Source of the DNA: Lunularia cruciata
Taxonomy: Eukaryota > Streptophyta > Marchantiopsida > Lunulariales > Lunulariaceae
Direction: 5' to 3'
DNA: 64,000 bases
Assembly (NCBI GenBank): GCA_948567375.1
Contig: OX419758.1
Coordinates: 25,115,001 to 25,179,000, forward strand
Shown here: positions 45,691-57,289 of the stretch, piece after piece
Numbering within the stretch: the first letter of the stretch is position 1
Layout: every line of letters begins with the position of its first letter
Position numbers and translations under genes: made by a program
The notes under the pieces: model-generated
Seen by the model: the letters and a program-made list of their open reading frames with translations, nothing else
What the model was told of the DNA's origin: nothing
The model's database searches: none

Positions 45691-46730
45691 ATTTCTCTAT
45701 CATACATAAAGTAACTACATCCTATAAGCTAAACTGAAATTGATTTCAATTTTGTGTACATGATATAATCAAAATTTTGGCTCAAGAGATGGTTCAGTTT
45801 TTTAGTCTTAAGCTTACCAAGAAAGATAGCTAGTATTCTTGAAATTTCTTGAGATTTAAGACTTAGGTTCCATAATTTGAGTTTTCTTATATCTTTCATG
45901 CTTATATGTTTGCAAAAATTGGAATATTTTTTGCATAAATTAGATAGAAAAACATGAATTATAATCAATTGATAATAATCAAAATTATCATCTAAATTTC
46001 AACTCTTTCAACCATTATAATTACAATACCTTTTCATCTCAACTTGCAAACCTTCATGCATAACCTTTTGATTCTAGAAAGGCATCAAAGACTAAAATGT
46101 ATAGATATTTATATAGTAACCTCTTCTATAGTTTATCCACCATATTACAATCTATTCCTTATATAGAAGTATTATGATTATCCTTCCAATTCTAAACTTC
46201 AATGCATTTGTAAATCAAACATAATTTTTTTGATATTATGTTGGAAAATCTAATGCTGAATTTTTTGGCCTTATAGTCAATAATAATATTGATGCTCTAG
46301 AAATATCAAGTGTTATGTTAGTCACAATAACTGATGATGGGTTTCTATAGTGGTGAAATTTTAAAAATTTTAATCAACTTAATTTTTAATCAAAATATCT
46401 TAAATAGTAAGATACACTACATATACTTTAAACTTTAGTTTAACATTAGTGTAAGTTTCTTGATATCAAATATGAAAGGAAAACTCTTGATATGAAATAT
46501 GAAAACTCAAATTTTATTTTCAAAAAGTCAGATTTAGGTTGAATAGAATGGTGTCACACCATGTGGAATAAAGCATGGAAGAATTAAGGTAAAGTATAAA
46601 TATTTTTTAAATAATTAATAATAGGTTTTCATGTTTCTAAATATTACACATAAAGATATCATTTTCTAGGCTCAATATTCAATTCTCTACTATCAAGGAT
46701 ACCATACAGCATGAAAGTTTGTCATAATAG
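45690..46730. other. AT-rich DNA, no gene seen
   Basis: AT-rich and stop-dense. A 79-codon minus-strand frame at 45729-45968 is K/L/I-rich and without a domain. Nothing else identified. Confidence 0.5.
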
Positions 46731-47764
46731 GATTTTAGTGGATTATGCTAACATCTATGGATTGCTAAATGCAATTAAGTAGGATAACAAGAAGGATGGG
46801 AAGACATCATTAAGCAAAACAAGGATAAGACATAAGAGGTAAAATGGAGCTAAGACCTAATAGTTTAAGTATGAGAAATCTGCCCTATTGCACCTAATAT
46901 GTGTAAGCTATGCAAGTCATATGGTCTACAAAATTTTGGAGGATCCTATGGATTGATCTCATATGGATTGCACCTGGTAGTGCTCTTGGTAGAGCAATGG
47001 ACATATGCAATCTAAAGTGTAATATGGAGTAGGAAAGTGAGAATGGTATTCCTTTATTTCTAATTATGATATGCTCTAACACACTCCTTGAAAAATGTGT
47101 CAAGTGCCATATCCATCACTCCATATAACTTCAAGGTTATAAAAAAAAGAGGTGACCTTTCTACATACTCCTATTGATAATGTTTTGAGGACAAGAGAAA
47201 CCCCAAGAGAAACACAAGGTTTAATTTCTCAATACTTTGATGCCCCAAAGGAGAACTTCAACTTTATTACAGAGTGGAGAAGATTCTTCCAAGGGAGCTA
47301 TATCCTTAGATTAGATACATGGATAGGTGACATGTTTGCAAGCTACACCCTTAGATTGGATCCATGGGTTGGTGACATGTCAGCCTAGGTCCCATCTGAT
47401 GGGTCAAATAGGTTTGACCATAAAGAATCTTTTAGGATCTTTTTATAGCAAACTCAAAACAATATGGAAGTAGTACTGTTGGAAAGATCTTGATGATACA
47501 AAGCAAGAAGAGAGATGGTAAGATTTTTCCTTGTGTAGAGGGAAAATTCAAATTTTCAAGGCCTAATTTTGTTTAGGGCCTTCAAAATTGGCTCTAAAGT
47601 TTTTGGTGTGTTTTTGACCTCTGCCCTATTGGTGGAAGTCTTCTTTTTGTAACACCTTTATCTAATCTACTTAGACCATTTTTTATAATATCCCTAAATA
47701 AATTACCAAGCCAATTTCCACCTCTAGATAATTTATCTAACTAATGGTATTATAAACCTCTCCA

Positions 47765-48034
47765 TTAAGATGCAATACCCTCATTATGAAGTGATTGTTC
47801 CAAAGATTGTACTAACACCGGTGTATTGGTCAAGTTAGCTATGGGTTCCAATGTTACCTCATACAATGTGTACCCTTTCCAATGTACAAGATATTCTACA
47901 AAAGGATGGAGGGTACCAAGGATGCATTTTTTGAGAATGATTTCAACTTTGTATTCTTTCGTGCCATCAATGAGTGTTGAACAAGGTTGAGATTCTTGTA
48001 TGGAGGGAAACATATCTATATAGCAAGAAAACAT
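47765..48034 (-). pseudogene. Chromodomain of A2
   Basis: An open frame of 89 codons contains 'EYKVEIILKKCILG' and 'VEYLVHWKGYTLYEVTLEP', the three-strand core of a chromodomain. The usual ATWEP is VTLEP, so a conserved Trp is replaced. It is the C-terminal end of pol. The upstream integrase part is in another frame (48034-48221: 'FIGPFSIICQIKAMAYNLEL', then 'IHPIFHV'). Confidence 0.75.
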
Positions 48035-49128
48035 GGAATATTGGATGGATCTTCATATATGGTGGTAACTCAAGGTTATAGGCCATTGCTTTGATTTGAC
48101 AAATGATAGAAAAAGGGCCAATAAAATGAGGTTTGAGCTTACAAGGGCCAACCAACTTAAGGTTGGTTGTATAGCCACACTTGATCTCCAATGTTGAACT
48201 CCATGTACCTATGATGGGCATTTTTAGATTGTTTCTATCAATTTTGGGCTATTTAGAATCTGTTCTTGGCATTCTCCATGCCATGTTGGAGTCTAGAAAC
48301 AAAAGTGTTGATACTATTGACTTTTGTAGCCATCAAATGGATCTTTACCAAGCTTGAAGGTGTGACATGAGTAGATGCATTCATTGAATTGTTGTAGGCA
48401 AATTCTACCAATGGAAGTAATGAGTCCTACCTTTCTTGCTTCTCTAAGGTGAAGCCTTGGAGCATGTCTTCAATAATGCAATTGGCCCACTCTATTTTTC
48501 CATCGGTTTGTTGATGGTATATTGTGGACATGGCAAGGTTGGTTTTGAATATGGTGAAGAGTGTTCTCCAAAATAAACTAGTGACTTGAGTGCTCCAATT
48601 GGCAATGATCACTTGAGATAGTCCATGGTGAGAAAAGACCACATCTAAGTATAATTGAGCTAATTGTTGTGCAATCACATCCTTGGTTGTAGGACACACA
48701 TGAATCATTTTGCTAAATCATTCTACAAAGACTACAATAGAGTCAAAAGCTGAGGTGGTCTTGAGTAATTCACAAACCAGATCAATATTGACCTCCTCCC
48801 AATATTGTGTAGGAGTAGAGAGGAGTTGTAGGAGACTTGTGGCAGCTTGATTGGAGGTTTTATTTTGTTGATAGAGTAGGCAACTTTGAATGTATTCCAT
48901 CACAATGTTACTCATCTTGGACCAATAATAATAGTATTTGACTAGATCTAAGGTCTTGTCTACTCCAACATGACATGCAATTGCAGAATTATGACATTTT
49001 TCTAGAATGGTGATTCTTAGGTTTGGAACATCTAGGATCCATAAGTTGCCATCACAAAAAGTGAGTCCTTGGGTATTGGTTATACCTTTGGATGATTGAA
49101 TTCCTACAATCTGTGGGTAAGCCTTCAT
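48034..49128 (-). pseudogene. Integrase of A2, broken
   Basis: From 49128 down: 'CHNSAIACHVGVDKTLDLV' has both zinc-binding His. 'SCLLYQQNKTSNQA' has the first Cys but Tyr for the second. 'VNIDLVCELLKTTSAFDSI' carries the first catalytic Asp. The second region, 'VIIANWSTQVTSLFWRTLF', has Asn where the SDRD Asp should be. 'STIYHQQTDGKIEWAN' keeps the Glu. A frameshift and a stop separate the pieces near 48710. Inactive. Confidence 0.82.
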
Positions 49129-49868
49129 AGTAATAAGAATCCTTGGCTAAAAATTTATGTTGATCTTGACCTTTATAACTAAATTATCCACCATAGTTAT
49201 CCAGGTGAATGCATCCACAAGTTGCTTCTTGCCTTCCACATATTTGATTGTCACGTTGAACCATTGTCTCTACTCAGCCCAAAAAATTTGTGTTTGCAAT
49301 AGATCTTTTTGTTTCTTGAGGTAGACTAGTGGTTTGTGGTCTATCTTTACTAAAAATGCCTTCTTACCAAGATAGTAATATCAATGCTTGGCCATAGGGA
49401 CAATAACTAGCTCTTCTTTCTTAGTGGTATGATAGTTACACTCTATTAGTACAAATTTTGAGAGAAACATGCAATTGAGTGTCGTCCATCATTCCATTCC
49501 TATTATAAGACTTCTCTTATCACAATGCTTGATGCATTTATAGCCAATTTGATTGGCCATGTGGGGTCATACCATTTCAAGATTGGTGCATGTAGTAATG
49601 CATCTTTCAATTCCTGAAAGGAAAATTTCTATGTGGTTCCCCACATCCACTTCTTTCCCTTGCCAATTGGTGCCATTAAGGGTTGTGCAACCTTGGAGAA
49701 GTCTTTGACAAATTGACAATACAACCTAATCAATCCCAATAAACTCTTGAGTTGAGTCTGATTTCTTAGAGCACCCCACTTTTGAATGATATCTATTTTA
49801 TTTGTTAAAACTTAGTAAACCTTTGCACTTTCTTTATGCCCCAAGTAATAAACTCAGACTTGCCAAAC

Positions 49869-50105
49869 TCACACTTTGAGACTTTGGCAAACAAATGGTT
49901 TTGTCATAGAATTTGGAAAACTCCTCATAAATGTTGCTTGTGTTCTTTTTTTGGTCTTACTAAAGATTAAGATGTCATTTAGGAAAATGATAATAGACTT
50001 ATCAAAATATGGACAAAATATATCATTCATCAAACTCATAAAAGTGATTGGTACATTTGTGAGACCAAATGGTATCACTAGGTACTCAAAGTGACCATAG
50101 GCCAA
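49869..50105 (-). pseudogene. Reverse transcriptase fragment of A2
   Basis: The frame reads '[20 protein letters not shown]' and then '[17 protein letters not shown]'. It is the RT palm; the catalytic FLDD is FLND, so one Asp is lost. The 5' part is cut by the deletion to the LTR at 50106. Confidence 0.82.
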
Positions 50106-52699
50106 AATTGGCTTTGAAGTTTTTGGTGTGTTTTTGTCCTGTGCCCTATTATTAGAAGTCCTCTTTTGGTGACACCTCTATCTAATCTAATTAGACCATT
50201 GTTTATAACATCCCTAAAGACATTACCAAGCCAATTTCCACCTCTAGATAATTTATCTAGCTAATGGTATTACATATATTTGGAGACTTTGCCTATTGTT
50301 GCTCCACTCCTAAGCCCCCTTGCACATCAAGAGGATGAAGAGTCAATCCCTCCAAAACTACATCATGTGGAGGGTCTACAACCACAATATCTACTATTGT
50401 CACTTGGTCATCTTGGACTAAGTATAAGTTTGCCTGGTTTACAAAGCATACCAACACTCCTTCTTAGACAATGTATCTACTCTTTCTTACCAAGGCAAAC
50501 ATTATATTCTCTATTGCATCATTGTAGCTATCCGTTATCCCCCAAAAGGACATCATGTCATATGGACTATTGTTGTACCTATTGTAGAACCATAGTCATA
50601 AGTGAGAATGAAGATGCAAATGGATGGACCAAACCTATATAGAACCTCATTGCTATAGAGAAAGTAGTTGGTGAGAGTTGGAATGCCCTAATGCACAGTC
50701 AAGCTAGGATCAAAGAGCATGCATCCTTGCCAAAGCAAGAGCAAAGACAAGCCTCAATAACACAAGGAATGGATAATTCAACTAAGAGAGAATATAATGG
50801 ATGCTAAAATTGTTGATCCATCAAGGAAGACTACAAATCTCTAGTCCAATCTAAAGGTAAGGAACCAAAGGATGGAAGGCCATCTCATGCCTATGAGGAT
50901 AGACTGTCTATTGTGTGCTACAATGACACATGGAGAGAAAATTATCCTTCTTCCACCTTGATCACATACATCTCCAAGACTAGTCCATCAACAAGCACAC
51001 AATGTGAGGAAAGCTGAGGTGCCAAGAGAGCACAACCGCCCAAAACACTATAGGTATAGGACTACCACTCCACACAAGATTGGTAAAGATGTTTGTCTAC
51101 ATACCAAATCCACTATCACACACTCAAATGTCCATAGTCCAATAGTATCTCCAAAGACTCCAATAATCCTCATATCAAAAGCTCTTAGACTTGATAGGAA
51201 AGTCAAAGAAGGGGGAACCATGTGAAGTAGCCAAGTTGGTTGATGAACAATATTAAAGGAGAGTCTACCAAATATCACATGCAGATCTCCTAGTAGAGAA
51301 AGGTCATCCACATGATGATTATACTCCACAAAGAGCTACATCTAAGAAGAGTGTGACAAAATCCTTGAATCCTATTGGGTCTCCAAGAATAAGGAGGCAA
51401 TCTATAGATGTGATACACCTCTCTGGAAGCTAGAGGTGAAAAGGGATACTTGACAAGTATCATGCTCTACACTTTGACATTAAGGCCCACAATGTGTGTA
51501 TTTTTTACCAAGGAGAGAAATACACAACCTAGCATGGGAAAAGTAGTAGATTAGAGAGCTCTTAAGTGAACCAAGGAAAATAAATATCCCCTTAAAGGAT
51601 ATCCTTGTTGCGTACCAACAAATGTCTTCAAGATGGTAACTCACTCTTGTAAGAAATTGTACAAGTAATAAAAGAAAGGAGGAGAGCCATAGATGGATTA
51701 CAAACCGGATAAGACTTGCCAAGGATCCTTCCTAAGCTCTCTCAAGATGGATGCACATGAAATAATATTGAAAGCATTCTCAACATCCATTTGTAGAAAA
51801 ACTCACTCTAGGTGGATATCTAAGAATGCTCTAATGCTTAAGATATAGCCTCAACTCCTCCAAGTACAACAACTCCAAACTGATGTGGATTGAGTTGCTA
51901 TAAAAAATGAGAACTATGTTGAAGGACAGTGGTATGGCTAACAAGACATAAAGAAAACACTCTAATAGCAATTTGATACCCCTTGTGTCCTCCATTGCAA
52001 GAAGTAGACTAGTACCTAGCACTTGATTTAGTGATGGAGGAATCTTTCCCTTGCTATTTCCATAGTTAACTAAAAGAACTAGGTAACATAACTAGAGGGA
52101 TCATTTGCTCAAAAGCAAACTCTAAGATGCTCATATACATCCTTGACAAGACTTTTGAGGAGATATGTGGGGCAATGCACAACATCTTTCAAAAAGAAAT
52201 CTATAAAGACATAAAAGATGCTCAGGCTAATAGTCTAATACCTCTAATGTACTTCATCTCCTACCAAAAGATTTAATAATATAAGTAAGAGATAGTTTCA
52301 TCAGTGTGACTAGCCTAGACAAAGGATGTAGGACTGATGCTGCTCTATACTCTCCAACACAATATCCTACATCATCATAATCAAGAAGGAATCATAATAT
52401 CATGTGGTTGAACCTATCTCTTGTAAAGTGTAGTCCAAAAAAACTCATTCACTCTATTAAATCTACCATCAACCTCTATATGCCACAGGCCCTTTCTATA
52501 CTAGACATCGTCTTGGGAGTAAGAGAAATAAGAACCATACTAACTCCTCCAAAGGATCATGTGCCAATGAATCAAACAATGAGTGAAAAGTATATCTAGC
52601 CTCATTATGGAGGAGTATATAGTGAAACCTATGGAATAGATTTCTCTTCGTTCATGTCTATTATACGGACATCTAATCTCAAATAGCCCCAAAATATAA

Positions 52700-55270
52700 C
52701 AAGCCTAAGATGCTAACCATTCACACCACTTTGTAGACTTGTAAAACGAAGAGTTTCATTAGTTTAGTTTGATGAGGGTATTGATCAAGACCAAGTAATG
52801 AATTAGAGAAAGAAATACTAATTCGATGAAGACTTTGTTGAAACTCGCACTTGTATCGTTGTCTTTACTGATGGACCTGTAAAGTCTTGAGATGGGTGCG
52901 CGTGCTCTTAGAATTCCTTAAGCGCCATACGGCTCGCGAGACCTGTCAACTTACTGCAAGAGGGTGGTACTTCTTGCAGGCCATACCGTCATTCCGGGAG
53001 GGAAATGCGTAGAGTATTGGATATTGCATATCTGTAGAATATCCTTTAACACCTTTGCAACAAGAGGTACCGTGGCGGAGCTCGAGAGGTGCTGAGTCTC
53101 GAACTCTCTTCGCTGGTTATCTATTCTTTGCTTGTTCTCAGGTACATTTGCGTTCTTTATCTACTTCGCTGCCAAGTTCGCACGAGGGGCCTGGAGTCAC
53201 GCAGGTATGCTTTATTGCGGAACTGTTACGTTATTGGTGGGAAGTCAACTGCTTAATGCCTTTGTGGAGTGAACCTCTCTTGTTGAACTGTCTACTTTCG
53301 GACTACAGTTAATGGAACCTATCATCAAGCCGGAGGTGCAGCGAATCGCTACACTATTTCATGTGAGGAATGATCTACCATTTTAACAGATTGCTACACA
53401 CTTCCCACCAACTTTATTTGTTTGTCAACGACTACTTCTTTGTCAAAGATTACCGTAATCGATGACTAGATTATGTACATGACAAATGACAGGCACTCAG
53501 ATAAATTTTTTGTCTTTTTGCTAAAGTATTGTAACAATTTTCACAAAAGAGGCACAAGTTTTACAACTCGATAAGTTAAACCATCCCACGGATATAGGTG
53601 TTTCACTGCCACTTGGAGAGCCTTGTGGGACTTTCTATTATTGTAGATGTGACCCAGCCGCTATACTTATAGAGGGTATCTTACTCTGGTTAAAGAACTG
53701 TTCCAAGGATTGTAGAGAAAGCCACTTGATAATGGTAGATAATCATGGGACTGCAGATTTTACTGTCTGATAATACATGTGCTGCACTCAATTTTCGCTT
53801 CCTGATTGTGTTCGGATGTAACTCAGGTATGCCCAATGCTCGCCGTTGTTCAGTTTGCGTCCTGCCTTCTCCTTTGAAGCATGCTTTTTAAATTGTTAGT
53901 ATAAGTTTATGTTTCCCTGCGACAATGTGCTTCAGCTGCTTGTTTTATTATAAGCGTCGATTATACTGTAGGAAGCGATCGAGTTTACCTTGCACACTTC
54001 TGGAGTATGACGAGGTACGAGGGATATTAACACAGCTACATAGCGACTTCTGCACTATGGGGGCACTGGTGAAGTCCTATTTGTTTCCGTGTACACTTCC
54101 TGTCACTGTTCTTTAGGACACTTGTGTTGAAATAGAGCATTCCTGGATATAAAGTAGTAACTCAGTCCTGATTCACGCGCTCCACGAAGTACTTTATTTT
54201 CTGTCTACTGCTTCTACCACTTGCACAGGTTTGATACACGTAACTAATTCTCGAGGCTACACTTGCTCAAGCTAATCCTCGTCCGCAGGCACACAAAACT
54301 AACTCCAGTGTATGCTTTGCTTACAATTCTTTGTGAATGTCAGCTATACGGTATTTATTCTTCATACCAAGATCACAAGGTGAGAGTCAATTCCTGTCCA
54401 TATATGCTTACGTGGACATGAAAGGGTGTACAAGTAACAGCTTTTGCATTCCAGTACTCGATATGTAGAACTCAGCAGACATTCCACTGGTAGTGGTGCC
54501 TCACTGCCACTTGGACAGTTTTCTGGTAACTCTCTATGTGAATATCTGTAGCTTTCGGCTATCAAAGATAATCCGTTAGATCTTAGTGGGTGATTTTCCT
54601 CTGCGTCATCTCTTCTTCACATCCACCACTCCAGGCAAGGTATAAATTTAAGGTCACTTCCACTGACTGTCTGTTTTTCCATGAAAAATTGTAAATCAGC
54701 ATGTGTATAGAGCCAGAGATTTGCAACATCGTTTAACATATCCCCTTCTCACATGAAGTGCATGAAGCATATTTAGCGTTCATCAGTCGGCAACGTGACA
54801 TGGTGACAATCAGATTTCGGTTCCAGAGAGAGCATGACATTCTTGACAGGTGAGGTATACGCTAATGTGGCAAGCGACGAAGGTGTGTAAAAGGGTACTA
54901 GACTTCGGTGATCAAAGCTCTTGCAGGGTTGAATGTTTAGTCTCGCTGACTATGCTACGATTATATTGATGAGCATAAACATTGTTGGGTGTCATTCCTT
55001 TATGAGCATGGGAGTTTGTGCGAGCTGTCTTTCAAGGGGTTCAACAGGAAAAAATTGAGTTCGAGCATGGATAGCGATACAGATGAAAGCGGGACTAAGT
55101 TAAGGAAAGCTTAATCAGACTAGGACGTAAGTGGATGGGGCTAACCTACAGAGGACGAATGCATAGGCAGCAGAGGAATATAAACAAGTTTCGAGAGAAC
55201 TTCACAAGTAGCATATGAAGCGGAGATGGAAATGGATGTGGAAGAATACAGCAAGGACCATACGCAAGTG
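52700..55270. other. Second gene island, left part, no gene confirmed
   Basis: From about 52850 the DNA becomes richer in G+C and CpG and loses the repeat families. Short open frames (53055-53312, 53925-54116, minus 54362-54565) show no domain. A phrase 'cactgccacttgga' occurs twice (about 53608 and 54509) with similar surroundings and may mark an old duplication. Exons of an intron-rich gene could be hidden here. Confidence 0.4.
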
Positions 55271-55273
55271 AAT

Positions 55274-56042
55274 GAGTCAACATAGGAAAAGAACAAGAAA
55301 GTCGCCCTCTATGGACAATTCCGCTGAGCTGAGGATGTTGCTCCAATACAAAACAGGAGCAGCTAAGCAGTGCCTTTTGCGAGGTCGTTCTAGATCCAGA
55401 GAAGGGGACAACTTCGAGACAAGACCTGTTGCTTCGTCGGACTCCGTGCTAGTTACAAATCCAGGAATTCCTCCTTTCACAATCAAAGCTAGAGAAAGAA
55501 CAAAAGATGTCTTCCTTTCCGGGAGGCTTGGAGAGGCTTGCAGACCTCTAAAGATTTCCCAGAAGTTATCGTGGAAAGAATCATGTCTCAAGTGCCTTTT
55601 CCAGATATAATGTATGCCCGGCTTTTGTCAAGAATGTGGAGCTTGAGATTTTGCTTACCAACTCAACGTAGAGATGATGTTACAAGAAGAAAGGGAGATG
55701 GAGATCACAGGCTATGTTGTTGTCTTCCAGGAAGCACTTACTTCCGAGTCAATATTATCACCATCTTTCACTCCTGTGCTTGTATCTGGGAGACAGATTT
55801 TAGAATTTGATGCAATTCTCTTCGAGTGGCGAATCTTCTCTCTGCATCCGTGCATACCTTGCTTCCAGCCGATATTTATCACGAAGTGGTTTGCGTGGGA
55901 TCCTTCATATTCATGGTGTGTCGACGCAATCTTTCCCAAAGGTACACGTTGCAACTGGGAAACCTGGTCACCGGGAGTAGGCATGATTTTCGGTATCCAT
56001 GATGGTACTTCCTCTCCTTCAGTTCCAACAACTTCGAGTTAG
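55274..56042 (+). pseudogene. F-box-like gene, frameshifted
   Basis: The F-box-like segment is at about 55525-55660: 'DFPEVIVERIMSQVPFPDI' followed by 'MYARLLSRMWSLRF', matching the LP-x-hh-x-hhhhLP...h-x-hS-x-x-W pattern of F-box proteins, the substrate receptors of SCF ubiquitin ligases. Upstream an open frame (55272-55610) in another phase is R/S/K-rich. Downstream, 55674-56042 in the first phase reads 'EREMEITGYVVVFQEA', 'RQILEFDAILFEWRIF' and 'WFAWDPSYSWCVDAIFPKG', like the C-terminal half of F-box/kelch proteins. One frame change before and one after the F-box are needed, and no clear splice sites explain them. It may be a pseudogene or contain small introns or an assembly error. Confidence 0.5.
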
Positions 56043-56605
56043 TTTAAATCCGCCTGCAGAGCCGTAGATCACCCTATCGTGCACTCAGAAGACTTAAAAA
56101 ACAACGGAAGATTCGGCGAACAGAACACGACCCTGAAAACATTCATTTGCAATCTTTTCCGATGAGGATACCAGTGTCCCTTCACTGGAATTGTTTCTGA
56201 ATGCCCAAATCTCAAGGTTGAAGTTTGAAGATATGTGACTCTACAAAGCAGACTATACACTTTAAGATCTCACATCATATTCAGGTCCTCAAGAATTTTG
56301 AATTTGATACCTATACATTTGAAGTTGCAATAGACCCGAGAGTTTTAAGTTGTCTTTATTGTATAGTCTCTTGAGAATTGCAGTGAATCGCTATCCTTGT
56401 GGACTCCAGTTCCTCCAGTTCCTCCAGTTATTAAGAAAGCACTAAAGCATATCTCCTTTACAGCCAAGGCCACAATAGTAAATCTACCGTTCTTTAAGAA
56501 ACTACAGTATTTCTCTTGCTTGCACTGTGCTCAATAACGCAATCAAGTTTCACAAGATGCATAAAGTGACTGACATTATGTCACTTTCCTATCTCACATA
56601 TCTCG

Positions 56606-56657
<52 letters not shown>

Positions 56658-57289
56658 ATCTCGCATTCGTCACACCGAGCCTTCCGAAAGGGGCATGCGA
56701 ACGGTTTTTTGAAGCAGCAAATCAACGTATCTAATTCCCAGCACTCTGGCACTTTCTCGTGGCCAAAGTATGTGGTCGCTTCTGCCTTCATCTCGAAAGC
56801 TGTGGCCGTGGCTTTTTTCTGATCTGCTTCAGCTCCTTCTGAAATGATCAGTGATAATGAACGCCATGATTCTATTCATATGCGGAACATCAACAATTGA
56901 ACAATGAATGACAAACGTGGCCTTGCCAGGTAACTACGGTTTAAACTATGATGTATACATCAGTGTTTACAGTTTCATTACTAAGCACATAATCTAGTCA
57001 ATTTCTTTCATTTGAGGGCAGGATGAGAAAGCCCTCCCACATGCAGTAGGTTTCCTACTTTCCATAGACACTTAAAGTAAGGATTGAGCCTGTCGCAAGT
57101 GCGCTTAGGTTTGGCAGTTTATGAGGGAGTTTCGAAAACGCTATGATCAGTACCACAAACATTAGTACCTGTATTGAGCTGATGTGTAGCTGCAAGGATC
57201 GGCATCGTTTCAGCAGGTTGCAGTAATAGTACTGCGAATCCAATCGATATGACTATGCAGCATATAACAAATCGTACGGAGTTGGACAT
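56606..57289 (-). CDS. Predicted secreted cysteine-rich peptide, two exons
   Basis: Exon 1 (57289 to 57169) codes for 40 residues starting MSNSVRFVICCIVISIGFAV, a clear signal peptide. It ends ACAG before GTACTAAT. The intron is 330 bp and ends in TGATCATTTCAG. Exon 2 (56838 to 56606) continues in the right phase. The predicted protein is 117 residues. The mature part is charged, then has six cysteines spaced C-x7-CC-x6-C-x6-C-x2-C (from PECWEL to CDECEI), and ends in eight Arg-Glu repeats encoded by the (CT)24 microsatellite before TGA. Unspliced, exon 1 stops 17 codons after the donor. Small secreted Cys-rich peptides in plants are often defence or signalling peptides; I do not recognise this spacing. 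The gene model is my inference from splice signals and phase. Confidence 0.5.
56609..56656. repeat. (CT)24 microsatellite
   Basis: 48 bp of perfect CT. On the minus strand it encodes the Arg-Glu tail of the predicted cysteine-rich peptide, so its length may vary the protein end in steps when changes are multiples of three bases. Confidence 0.97.

Larger units (their letters stand above)
47175..50274 (-). mobile_element. Gypsy chromodomain element A2, internally deleted
   Basis: A minus-strand element inserted in R1 copy C. The 3' LTR is 47175-47753. Then come polypurine tract, chromodomain, integrase and part of RT up to 50105, which joins directly to the first 169 bp of a 5' LTR (50106-50274). 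Gag, protease, the 5' part of RT and most of the 5' LTR are deleted. RT to integrase spacing (about 49150-49860) holds decayed RNase H DNA. Flanks CCTAT and TATAT fit a partly lost 5-bp duplication when compared with copy A near 600. Confidence 0.8.
46730..52600 (+). repeat. Dispersed repeat R1, copy C, split by A2
   Basis: The left part (46730-47174) aligns with 300-590 and 30840-31340. The right part (50275 onward) continues exactly where the left stops and aligns with 590-950, 1660-2000 and 2455-2640 of copy A. Beyond about 51200 it extends past the aligned part of copy A; the plus frame there is gag/pol-like in texture but I could not assign a domain. It lacks the two solo LTRs of copy A and so provides their empty sites. 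The right limit is approximate. Confidence 0.55.

Noticed and set aside
53040-53120. tRNA-like segment (a box resembling GTTCGAGACTC on the minus strand)
   Set aside because: No A box at the right distance and no cloverleaf could be drawn.
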